From positions 4,453,072-4,517,071 of the forward strand of contig FN649741.1 in assembly GCA_000310025.1 (NCBI GenBank): DNA of 64,000 nucleotides. Reading direction: 5' to 3'. The notes beneath the pieces are model-generated. The model was given only the letters and a program-made list of their open reading frames with translations, was not told the DNA's origin and did not search any database. Shown here in pieces: positions 55,301-64,000 of this stretch; the stretch's first letter is position 1, and every line of letters begins with the position of its first letter. Both the position numbers and the translations under genes were made by a program. Source of the DNA: Ectocarpus siliculosus (taxonomy: Eukaryota; Sar; Phaeophyceae; Ectocarpales; Ectocarpaceae).

Positions 55301-57772
55301 GATAATGAAGCATTACCCTACAGCATCGGTACCCATCGCGAACCCGGATTTTCCGGTAGAATCCTTCGAACCATCAACAACCCAGCTCCTCGAGCAGGCG
55401 CGGGCAGAACAACGTTACTCCTGCCCTAGAAATATCTGCAACCTGACAGGGGTTTTCTCCAACAGGGATGCTGGAGAGAGGGTGGTGAGACACTTCAATC
55501 ACGGCACGAGGGTTGCCAAGATGCGGGATGACACGGTCCGGATGGTGTGCAAGAAGGATATGTACGACGAGGTACGGAACACTAACGGGATGCGTGGTTT
55601 GACCCTCGAGCAGTACTTGCCGCATCTTTATGACGGCGTAAAAAGCGTTGACGATCGGAAAGCCGCCGCGCTGGCACGCAAGAGGAAGGGGTCCCCGGTG
55701 GCATGTGGTGGCGGAGGAGGAGAGAGTGATGGCAAGCGTGCGTGCGGTCGAGCTGGAGCCGGAGCGGGGGGTGGTGTTGGGGTTCGAGACAAGGAGACGA
55801 CTGCGCCGGCAGCTGCGCCGGCAGCCGCGCCGGCAGCCGGAGAGGGACGTGGTGGTGGTGGTGGTGTTGGGGACAGCGGCGGTGGAGCTGGAGCTGGAGC
55901 GGGTGGTGGCGTGGGCGTCCGAGACAAGGAGACGACTGCGCCGGCAGCTGGGGCTGCAGCCGGAGAGGGACGTGGTGGCGCAACACCGACCCTTGACGCC
56001 TTTTTTTTTCCGGGGATGCCGCTGAACCTTGACTACTTCCCTTCTATGAAATGGAGGACCTACGATCGGAATGCACGTCGGGTAATCTACGAACCCTCGA
56101 CAACAGAGCTCTTCAAGCGTGTAAAAGGAACACACGCCTTCCCCTCCGACGTGGTCGACGGGGAAGAGCTTGACGGAGACTCGCAGAAGGTGGCGACAGA
56201 CTACAATCTAGGGAAGATGGTTGCCCGGAGGGGTCACACGGTAAAGTGGGTGCCACGAGAGGTCATGCAGGTCGAGCTCAAGAAGACTCCGGGAACGACC
56301 GACATGTCCACGGAGCAATTTCGGCCGCTTTTGGAGGAAGCGGTAAGGCTGAAGGAGCTGACGGAAGAAGCTTACGCGGCGGCGGCGGTGGTACGTAAGA
56401 GGAAGGGTGCCCCAACGGGTGGTGAAGCCGACGTGATGAGGAAGAAGACTGCTCGGGCAGCTGGAACCGACGTGGGGGGTGGTGCCGATGACACCGGGGG
56501 AGTGGAGGACGCACCGGTGGGCGGTCGAGCTGGAGCCGGACAGGAAGGTGGCGTGGGCGGCCAAGACGAGGAGACGGCTACCCAGGCAACTGGAGCCGGA
56601 GCGGGGGTTGGTGCCGGTGACAACGGGGATGGTAATGGTAATGACAGCGAATGTTCTACAGTACTTGAGTATTGTGGGGCGGAGGATGCACCACCGGTGG
56701 GAGGTCGTGCTCAAGCCGGAGAGGGGGGTGGTGTGGGCGGCCGGGACGAGGAGACGGCTACACAGGCAGCTGGAGCCGGTGCGGGGGTTGGTGCCGATGA
56801 CAATGGGGATGGTAATGGTAATGTCAGCGACTGTTCTACGGAACTGGATTGTTCACCGGTGGGAGGTCGTGCTCAAGCCGGAGAGGGGGGTGGTGTGGGC
56901 GGCCGGGACGAGGAGACGGCTACACAGGCAGCTGGAGCTCCCGTGAACCGGACTTCGACTCTCCCCAGCTTCAGTGGACTGGTCGGTGGCGCCGCTGCGA
57001 CGGCTGGGACCGATGGGACCGATGGGACCGATGGGACCGACGGGACCGATGGGACCGCTGGGACCGCTGGGACCGCTGGGACCGATGGCCACAAAGCCAC
57101 CCCAGCATTCTTTGGCGTTGGCGGAGCGGCGAACGATGATGGTGGTGGTGGTGGTAGCGGGGGTGCCGGTGCCGGTGGCGGTGGCGGGGCGGCGAACGAT
57201 GATGGTGGAGGCGGGGAAGTTGGCGGTGGAAGCGGGGAAGTTGGTGGTGGAAGCGGGACCACCACCACCACCAACAAGGGTAAACGCCCGGCAAGATATG
57301 CGGGCGTCGCCCCGTCGGCTGCGGGTGGTAGGGTCGATTGCTCCGAAACTGAATCGGACATCAACGCCGACGAGGACGACGACGGAGCGGGTTCGTCTGG
57401 TGGTGCAGACGCTTCGGTAAACAGCTCCGACGGGGAGTACGATGATAAGGAACTACCTGGGAGCGAGGATGTATCGGTAATCAGCATCGACGATAGTGAT
57501 GGGGAGTAAGGTACGTCTTGTTTTTCCGCTTGACTGATAGTTTGAGGCGGAGTTTCTTGACAAATGCAAGTGGTTACAATCTCTCAACACTATTACATCA
57601 ACGCCGTTTTCTGTGCAGGAGGGACATCGGCGCACACCGGCGGGTCGGGCGGCAGCCTCGGATGAGGACGAGCGAAGCTCGAACCTCGGCGCGACGTTAT
57701 TTTCTTCTTGCTCTTGATAGGCTATTGTTTGAAGTAAATTTTGGGGTGAACATTGGTGTCACGTTGACTTGA
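52329..57772 (+). CDS. Gene A: large modular protein with five repeat domains and Gly/Gln linkers, spliced
   Basis: Exon 1 52329-52534 (LGKILGIIKSEGLPSNHI ... WLEIQAEFDNQ) ends at AAAT|GTGAGA, phase 2. Exon 2 starts 53027 after TCGTCTTGTGCAG. A Gln-rich run (53100-53280) and Gly/Ser linkers separate five copies of a ~130-residue domain (about 53487-53910, 54070-54480, 54700-55105, 55285-55640, 55985-56365). Copies share patterns such as F-x-P-S-T-T-x-L, F-x-x-G-x-x-V/A and LT-x-EQ-x-x-x-x-L. An acidic C-terminal region contains Gly-Thr-Asp repeats. Either the stop at 57507 is used, or intron 57506-57618 (GA|GTAAGG ... TGTGCAG) adds 50 basic residues ending at 57772. Function unknown; the layout suggests a multivalent scaffold or extracellular/virion fibre. 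Confidence 0.65.
52535..53026 (+). other. Intron 1 of gene A
   Basis: 492 bp, donor GTGAGA, acceptor TTTTTTTTGTTCTGTTTGTCGTCTTGTGCAG with a good pyrimidine tract. Joining leaves phase 2, the same as in genes B and C. No gene inside is supported. Confidence 0.7.
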
Positions 57773-57861
57773 TAAGTAAAGACCATGCTCTCCGACATAA
57801 TTTGCCTTGGTCCGACTTCGCTCATATCGCAGTATGATGGTGGCTGTAATTATTTCTACGT

Positions 57862-58294
57862 CACAATATCAACTTAAGAAAACCGGAACTATTAAGTTGT
57901 AGTGGACAAAAACAGATAGAAACAACTAAGTTGTCTCCTCAAGGGTCCAGCTTTTAGGGTTTTTTAAACCTCGGAATATCCCACTGTTTCCAGGCAAGTC
58001 GTTTGTTGAAACTTCGGTTGCGAAAGCTCGTCGTCGTTTCTTCGTAGCGTGTTGATGTTGTAGACCTCGTGTAGCCGTGTTGTGATGTCGGCCATCTTCT
58101 TTCTCTTTTTCTTCTTCTTCGTCTTCGATTTTGTAGTGGTGGTTGCCATGGTGAAGGTGAATTGTGAGCAGCGTGGGCTACCAATACACTCAAATGTTTA
58201 CGTATAAAATTGAAAAATGTGGTCTTTCTTCTAGATCGTTTCGAGTTGGTAAGATTCGCAAAATTGTTCTAGAAAGCTTAAGTTGATAACAATG
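57862..58294 (-). mobile_element. MITE-like element, copy 7 (433 bp, reverse)
   Basis: Target duplication TTCTACGT at 57854-57861 and 58295-58302. The duplicate locus at 61780-61795 is an empty site (TTTTTTACATGGGATG), which confirms the element's ends. The left end lacks one T of the inverted repeat. The peptide frame is intact. Confidence 0.95.
57964..58149 (-). CDS. MITE-encoded Lys-rich 61-aa peptide (copy 7)
   Basis: Same product as copies 2-4 and 6, on the minus strand. Confidence 0.58.
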   Translation of the reverse strand: MATTTTKSKTKKKKKRKKMADITTRLHEVYNINTLRRNDDELSQPKFQQTTCLETVGYSEV

Positions 58295-58930
58295 TTCTAC
58301 GTGGCATGTCTCACGAAGGATGCTCTTGGAAGGTGGCCGCTCGCAACAACGACTGCGTTGAATTGTATCATCAGTTCAACGACAAGACTGGCCGAGCTGC
58401 CCCTCGGTCCATTTCGAACGAAATGCTTGGTACAGGGACTCGTTCGTGCTGCGTTGGCGTGGATAGTGCCACGGCTACCGATGGATTACGCTCTGTTCAC
58501 AGACAAGTTGTCTTGTGCTGTCATCGAAACGGGCGTGGTGTCTGCAATCTCCTACGTGATCGAAAAATGAGGCACCGGGGACATCACTCTCTCGTCAAAT
58601 CGTGCGCCGGAGCCACCATGACTCAATTCCGCAACCCGGGCGTTGGTTTACAGGGGCAATGGTGATATATTCGAGTGGTTGAAGACAAACGGCAAATACA
58701 TATAATTTACACGTTAATGAATCAGACTGGTGGATTGGGTCTTGGACAAAAACCCTGGTATCAGGTAAGACTTCCAGACATACTCAAGCCCTTGATTGTG
58801 AGGAAAGGGTTCTACACTTCATGCGCCAGACTGCAATCGTTTCGCGAAGAAAGGGTCGGGAATGGCGCTTACAGACCCGTCTCCATCAAGAGCATAATAA
58901 CAGAGCATAACAGAGTCAGGACAGCCGCGA

Positions 58931-60041
58931 GCACCCGATGTAACGTTGGCTAGCGACCAACATCTGACTCAGCGTGTCCAGCAATCCCGATACGGATATT
59001 GTAACCTCGAGAACACCACCGTCACGCGTTTGCTCACAAGGATCGAAAGAGAACAGGTCTCGGAACATAGCGGCAAGCAAAACGGAGAATCTGTACTTTT
59101 GACATGATGCACAAACTTTTTTTCATATCGGCGGCAGCAGGAGAAAGTATGTTGTGAGCATCAGCATCGCGGCGACTTGTGCTGGGAATCAACGTGCACA
59201 AGCACTCAACAGTGGCAACCGCATGTACAGCCTTCACTGCTGTGGGGGTGCCGCGGGTTGAAAGCGGTGTATTTTTTTTGAAATTTTGCAATTTTTTCCG
59301 ATTGGGGCCATGGGACGCAGCACTCGACTGCTGTGCCATTGTGTACACATCCCCGGAGTGGCACACGTGCACACACAGCGAGAGCGAGAGCCGGAGCCAT
59401 AGCAAGATCGAGAGCGAGAGCGAGAGAGACAGCGAGAGCAGCAGCCAACTGTGCTTGCGTGGAGACACCGTGGAGATCTGCTCGTGAAGGTGCGGCAGAC
59501 ATCGTTCGCGCGTGCTGTGTTTGGTGCGTGTGTGTGTAAATGATGAGTGTTGCTATAATAGCATCGCACACGACAACCCCGTCAACCCTGTTCGCAACTT
59601 TGCTGCTGGAGTGGAAGAAAATACAAATCAGACACCGGGCGGGCGTCGCGATATAGACCGCTCTCTACTTCCCTGTGCTGATGTGTGTCGGGTTTGGAAT
59701 GCCGCATGTACTCATGCAGCTCGCTAGGGTTGCCATGCGAGGTGAAAAATGTGGACCGTGGATCCTGACGATCATACCTCGTAATTCTCAGGATCCATGG
59801 TCAACAAATTATGACCCGGGTGGACGTTGCGATGTAAGCCACTCCGCTCTCTACCACCCGTGAAAAGGATTTGAGTTGCTCTGTGGTCCTGAAGAGTAGG
59901 CTCGAAACTCCTCCGTCCACAGATGAGGAGGACTTTGCTGTAGCTACAGTTTTTATACCCTTTCTGAGCAAGTTTAAGTTTCAACGGATTTTTTTGCCTT
60001 TCTTCGTGTTTCGCGTCACAGGAAACGGGAAACGGAAACGG
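58931..60041. other. 1.1-kb region without a supported gene
   Basis: Contains GA-rich simple sequence (59375-59445, AGCGAGAGCGAGAG), short frames without good starts, and two similar stretches (59630-59670 and 59810-59860, GGGCGGGCGTCGCGATATAGACC against GGGTGGACGTTGCGATGTAAGCC) that may be a decayed tandem repeat. The promoter of gene C must lie at its right end. Confidence 0.5.
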
Positions 60042-61704
60042 ATGTCTTCGTTCTGGGACAAGGTAACATCGGCTGTGGCCTCCGAGACGAATGATGCTGG
60101 AGCGTACGTCCTTGATCAAGACCTTCGTGGCCGTGTGGTGAAAATGGCCATGGAATGCGAGAAGGAGCCGGTGCTTGCTCTATTGCGCAGGATGTCTTAT
60201 GCGCGGGACTCAAGAAAGTGAGATCACGCGCTATACATAAATATACACGCATATCTTTTCTTCGCCTACATGATTTTGCGCTTCTTTGACAGTCAAAACC
60301 AAATAAATAATCACATCATCGACCACCATGACAGGTGCGGGTTCGACCACACCGACGACGCGACGTACGCCATGCTCATCCGTGCGCTATGTGATAAAGC
60401 TGCCGCCGTCAACCCCGGGGGAGCTGCTATCGGTGGTGGCGGCAGCAGCAGCAGCAACTCGGGTAGCGCGGTTCCGGTGCACGAGGATGGCGGCGGTGTC
60501 AGCGGCGGCGGTGGTAGTGTCAGCAGCAGCAACTCGGGTAGCGCGGTCCCGGTGCACGACGATGGCGGCGGTGTCAGCGGCGGTCGTTGTGGTAGTGTCA
60601 GCAGCAGCAACTCGGGTAGCGCGGTCCCGGTGCACGAGGATGGCGGCGGTGTCAGCGGCGGTGGTGGTGGCAGCAGCAGCAGCAGCAACTCGGGTAGCGC
60701 GGTCCCGGTGCACGAGGATGGCGGCGGTGGTGGAGGCGGGGCGGGTGGAGGCGGGGCGGGTGGTGGCAGCGGTGGTGGCGGCGGCGGTTCGGGACGTGGT
60801 GGTGGCAACGGTGGTGGTGGCGGCGGGGCGGGACGTGGTGGTGGCAGCGGCTCCGGGGGAGGGTTTGACGCACCCTCGATCCTGGAGAAGTTGAAGGCGT
60901 CTGCATTCGTACTTGGCAGATGGACAAAAGCGGACACGCCTATCAGGAACCCGGATTTTGGGGTATGGGTCTTGCGACCTTCGACGACCAAGCTTCTGAA
61001 CGAGGCCAAGCCAATCAATTTCCCCAAAAACAATCAAACCGTTTTCAAGGACAAAAGAAATGAAGAGGGCTTGCTTCGAAACTTTTTTCTCGGCAAGTTT
61101 GTTGCCGTGGAGATGGAAAACCCTGAGAACATTTACAGGGCGTGCTCGGAGGACATGCAAGCTCAGTTGGTAAAGGCCTGCGAGGAGTGCGGTGTGGACA
61201 TATTGACCCCGGAGCAGTATTTACCGCTCTTGGAGCAAGTGCTCGAGGAAAATGAAATGGACAAGATGAAGAAAATGGTCAAGATGAAGGAAATGGTCAA
61301 GATGGATGAAATGGTCAAGATGCGAGGAGAGCGCAATCTGAAGAGGGCTCCATCGGGTGTTAGAGCCGGTGCTTTTAAGAAGAAGCGTACGCGGGCAGCT
61401 GGGGCCGGAGCGGGGGGTGGCGCTGGGGAGTGAGGTGCGTGGTATTATATTTTCAAATGGTATTACATTTTTTCTCTTGTTACAACTCAAATTCAACTGG
61501 TTACGATCTCTAAACATTGTTACACCAACGCCGTGCCGTTCTCTGTGCAGGAAGGACATTGGCGCACACCGGCGGGTCGGGCGGCAGCCTCGGATGAGGA
61601 CGAGCGAAGCTCGAACCTCGACGCGACGTTATTTTCTTCTTGCTCTTGATAGGCTATTATTTGAAGTAAATTTTGGGGTGGAGATCGGTGTCACGTTGAC
61701 TTGA
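60042..61704 (+). CDS. Gene C: modular repeat-domain family protein, spliced
   Basis: Exon 1 60042-60217 (about 58 residues, weakly like exon 1 of A and B) ends AGAAA|GTGAGA in phase 2. The 75-bp intron ends TTCTTTGACAG and exon 2 starts at 60293 in frame. Exon 2 has a short helical stretch (ATYAMLIRALCDKAAA, equivalent to FIANLHFACESVR in A), ~160 residues of Gly/Ser with four copies of SNSGSAVPVHEDGG, and one family domain (PIRNPDFGVWVLRPSTTKLL ... ILTPEQYLPLLEQVL). A Lys/Met helix (KMKEMVKMDEMVKM) and a basic tail follow. Then either the stop at 61431, or an intron (GA|GTGAGG to TGTGCAG at 61550) adds 50 residues ending at 61704, as in gene A. Confidence 0.65.
60218..60292 (+). other. Intron 1 of gene C (75 bp)
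   Basis: Donor GTGAGA, acceptor CTTCTTTGACAG, phase 2. Shortest of the three equivalent introns; no repeats inside. Confidence 0.65.
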
Positions 61705-61790
61705 TAAGTAAAGACCATGCTCTCCGACATCATCAGCCTTGGTCCGACTTCGCTCATATCGCAGTACGATGGTGGCGGTAATTTTTTTTA
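61430..61790 (+). repeat. Segmental duplication shared with 57506-57860
   Basis: From about 61490 the DNA is ~93% identical to 57545-57860 through the possible third exon, its stop, the ankyrin gene's start and first codons. Differences within the exon are few (A/T, N/E replacements and one silent change). The copies then part because of the MITE at 57862. Confidence 0.85.
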
Positions 61791-62622
61791 CATGGGATGT
61801 CTCACGAAGGATGTTCGTGGGAGGTGGCCGCTCGCAACAACGACTGCGTTGAATTGTATCATCAGTTCAACCACAAGACTGGCCGAGCTGCCCATCGGTC
61901 CATTTCGAACGAAATGCTTGATACAGGGACTTGTGCGTGCCGTGGATACGCAGCAATGTGATACGTTGGCGTGGATCGTGCCACGGCTACCGATAGAATA
62001 CGCTCTGTTCACAGACAAGTTGTCTTGTGCTGTCATCGAAACGGGCGTGGTGTCTGCAATTTCCTACGCGATACCTCTGACAAGGACCAAAAAAAATGAG
62101 GCGCCCCCCGCCTTCCGGGTTTCCGTGGAAAACGCCGTGCGCAAAGGTCACGTCGACGCCGCAAAGTTCCTTTTCACGCGTTTTGCCGACAAGGAGCTTC
62201 GGAGCACTGTAGTCATGACGGCCTGTCTGGAGGGAGATGATTCTCTCGTCCATTGGTGCGCCGGAGCCATGATGAGCCAATTCCCTCCGGAGGCAACCCG
62301 GGCGTTGGTTTACAGGGGCAATATTGATGCACTGGCGTGGTTGAAAACAAACGGCAAATACAGTTACACGTTGATGAATCAGACCGTGCTCTATGCCGCG
62401 CTTGGGGGGCACGTCGAGGCGGTCGACTGGGTCTTGGACAATAATCCTGGCATTAGGTACGACGCCGGAGAAGTCTGTCTCATGGTGTGTAGGAAAGGAC
62501 TGCTAGACATACTCAAGCACTTGGTCGTGAGGAGAGGGTTTTGGTTCCATGCGACAGACTGCATTCGTTTTGCGAAGAAAGGTTCGGGGATAGCTTCTTG
62601 GCTGATGTCGCGTGATGATTGA
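61717..62622 (+). CDS. Ankyrin-type repeat protein
   Basis: 301 residues from the ATG at 61717. Degenerate ankyrin-like units typical of large algal and amoebal viruses: RVSVENAVRKGHVDAAKFLFTRF, LVYRGNIDALAWLKTNG, VLYAALGGHVEAVDWVLDN, CRKGLLDILKHLVVRRG. The N-terminal ~100 residues are not repeat-like. A paralogue downstream of gene A is a pseudogene. The pairing of this gene with a modular family gene at both loci suggests they were duplicated as a unit. Confidence 0.78.
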   Translation: MLSDIISLGPTSLISQYDGGGNFFYMGCLTKDVRGRWPLATTTALNCIISSTTRLAELPIGPFRTKCLIQGLVRAVDTQQCDTLAWIVPRLPIEYALFTDKLSCAVIETGVVSAISYAIPLTRTKKNEAPPAFRVSVENAVRKGHVDAAKFLFTRFADKELRSTVVMTACLEGDDSLVHWCAGAMMSQFPPEATRALVYRGNIDALAWLKTNGKYSYTLMNQTVLYAALGGHVEAVDWVLDNNPGIRYDAGEVCLMVCRKGLLDILKHLVVRRGFWFHATDCIRFAKKGSGIASWLMSRDD

Positions 62623-62902
62623 CCGCCGGAAAGTTCCGCGCGCCTGAGGCGTTGGTGTTGGCCGGATTTTTTACCTTATTTCTCGCGTCCAAAGCGAAAT
62701 CGAATGAGAAGAACAGCTTGCCGATGGAGGACATGACGTGGTGGCACGCTGAGGTCTGTGTTTTGCCCTCCGAAGGGCTGAACATGAAAATAACTGTGCA
62801 CGGCAGCAACAACAGAAATCAGGGTGGCTCAATTCAAATGTGGTCGTCAGCCATTTCTCGCGTCCGAAGCGAAATCAAAGGGTACCAACAGCTTGCCGAT
62901 GG
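62623..62902 (+). other. Gap with a ~50-bp direct repeat
   Basis: A plus-strand frame is open here but lacks an early ATG and runs into the terminal satellite, so it is not called a gene. Two copies of TTTCTCGCGTCC(A/G)AAGCGAAATC plus CAGCTTGCCGATGGA lie at about 62679-62728 and 62854-62903. The second copy leads straight into the satellite array. Confidence 0.6.
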
Positions 62903-64000
62903 AAAAAAGGTGTGCATCTCGCCCAATCGTGTTACGCGCGTAACTCGATAAATCGAGCTACAGGGGAAAAAAGGTGTGCATCTCGCCCAATCGTGTTACG
63001 CGCGTAACTCGATAAATCGAGCTACAGGGGAAAAAGGTATGCATCTCGCCCAATCGTGTTACGCGCGTAACTCGATAAATCGAGCTACAGGGGAAAAAAG
63101 GTGTGCATCTCGCTTAATCGTGTTACGTGCGTAACTCGATAAATCGAGCTACAGGGGAAAAAAGGTGTGCATCTCGCCCAATCGTGTTACGCGCGTAACT
63201 CGATAAATCGAGCTACAGGGGAAAAAGGTATGCATCTCGCCCAATCGTGTTACGCGCGTAACTCGATAAATCGAGCTACAGGGGAAAAAAGGTGTGCATC
63301 TCGCTTAATCGTGTTACGTGCGTAACTCGATAAATCGAGCTACAGGGGAAAAAAGGTGTGCATCTCGCCCAATCGTGTTACGTGCGTAACTCGATAAATC
63401 GAGCTACAGGGGAAAAAGGTATGCATCTCGCCCAATCGTAATACGCGCGTAACTCGATAAATCGAGCTACAGAGGAAAAAGGTATGCATCTCGCCCAATC
63501 GTGTTACGTGCGTAACACGATAAATCGAGCTACAGGGGAAAAAAGGTGTGCATCTCGCTTAATCGTGTTACGCGCGTAACTCGATAAATCGAGCTACAGA
63601 GGAAAAAGGTATGCATCTCGCCAAATCGAGCTAGAGGGGAAAAATGTGTGCATCTCGCCCAATCGTGTTACGCGCGTAACTCGATAAATCGAGCTACAGG
63701 GGAAAAAAGGTGTGCATCTCGCCCAATCGTGTTACGCGCGTAACTCGATAAATCGAGCTACAGGGGAAAAAGGTATGCATCTCGCCCAATCGTGTTACGC
63801 GCGTAACTCGATAAATCGAGCTACAGGGGAAAAAAGGTGTGCATCTCGCTTAATCGTGTTACGTGCGTAACTCGATAAATCGAGCTACAGGGGAAAAAAG
63901 GTGTGCATCTCGCCCAATCGTGTTACGCGCGTAACTCGATAAATCGAGCTACAGGGGAAAAAGGTATGCATCTCGCCAAATCGTGTTACGCGCGTAACTC
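62903..64000. repeat. Array of ~18 63/64-bp palindrome-bearing repeats, continuing past the window
   Basis: Each unit has GGTGTGCATCTCGCCC, the perfect palindrome GTTACGCGCGTAAC, the hairpin CTCGATAAATCGAG and a GGGGAAAAAA tract. Units come in three variants (GGTGTG/CCCAAT, GGTATG/CCCAAT, GGTGTG/CTTAAT with GTGCG). They recur mostly in the order A-B-C, a ~191-bp higher-order repeat. One unit at 63607-63645 is shortened. It could be a genome terminus, a replication origin or a recombination array; the sequence alone does not tell which. Confidence 0.92.

Larger units (their letters stand above)
57784..58930 (+). pseudogene. Ankyrin-type pseudogene interrupted by MITE copy 7
   Basis: Duplicate of the intact gene at 61717-62622. 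It matches from the ATG (57784), is split by the MITE at 57862-58294, resumes (GCATGTCTCACGAAGGATGC), then loses 21 bp and a larger block with frame breaks around 58555-58680, and fades out near 58930. It came with the same segmental duplication as the third exons of genes A and C. Confidence 0.82.

Noticed and set aside
59179-59571. Ser/Glu or Arg/Ser-rich frames in 59.2-59.6 kb
   Set aside because: GA-rich simple sequence, no good start context on either strand, no similarity to other genes in the window.
62903-64000. CRISPR array
   Set aside because: Units are directly abutting 63/64-bp repeats with no unique spacers and no cas genes; the 237-bp array is rejected for the same reason.
1-64000. 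tRNA or rRNA genes
   Set aside because: No cloverleaf-like or rRNA-like stretch was noticed by eye; a tRNAscan run would settle this.

Overview
The window looks like part of the genome of a large nucleocytoplasmic DNA virus (NCLDV) of a photosynthetic stramenopile, or an integrated copy of one. The best guess is a phaeovirus-like member of the Phycodnaviridae infecting a brown alga. Supporting genes are PCNA, an RFC-type AAA ATPase, a dCMP-deaminase-like protein, an Erv1/Alr thiol oxidase, an oligoribonuclease, a conserved NCLDV protein with a collagen-like tail, F-box, RING and ankyrin proteins, an OTU protease and two SET-domain proteins. Genes are dense, lie on both strands and often overlap by a few bases. 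The algal-host assignment is an inference from the cell-wall genes (alginate-lyase-like beta-helix protein, AA15-type LPMO with a CBM1, thaumatin-like protein). No database search was possible.

Layout. 0-18.3 kb is a compact viral core (replication, nucleotide metabolism, ubiquitin-related proteins, coiled-coil proteins). 18.4-25.6 kb holds small genes, two paralogous coiled-coil proteins (the first at 17-18.3 kb), seven 237-bp tandem repeats and a 3.2-kb element with terminal inverted repeats whose only large gene is a catalytically intact Fanzor (eukaryotic TnpB-like RNA-guided nuclease). 25.6-30 kb carries an AT-rich adhesin-like gene between 41-bp direct repeats, plus a broken relative. 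30-36.3 kb has an ankyrin protein, a SET protein, a long Ser/Asp/Lys repeat protein, Erv1 and secreted or basic proteins. 36.4-43.7 kb is a secreted cell-wall island. 44-64 kb is much looser: spliced genes, microsatellites, a 2-kb inverted repeat, segmental duplications, and an array of 63/64-bp palindrome-bearing repeats that runs off the right edge.

Two findings recur. First, a 434-bp MITE-like element occurs in six full copies, one 5'-truncated copy and one solo right end. It has 18-bp terminal inverted repeats, 8-bp target duplications in five of six full copies, and a conserved 61-codon Lys-rich reading frame. Its end supplies the stop codon and C-terminus of host genes. It shares its terminal motif with the Fanzor element. 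Second, a family of three large modular proteins (47.4-50.1, 52.3-57.8 and 60.0-61.7 kb) is built from a repeated ~130-residue domain I do not recognise, joined by Gly/Ser linkers or a Gln-rich stretch. All three are split by a phase-2 GT-AG intron at the same place after the N-terminal exon. Introns can also be read in the beta-helix gene and in a SET gene. This set of genes is the best candidate for an undescribed system.

Starts are given at ATG codons. Positions of exon ends, repeats and domains were read by eye and may be off by a base or two in repeats.
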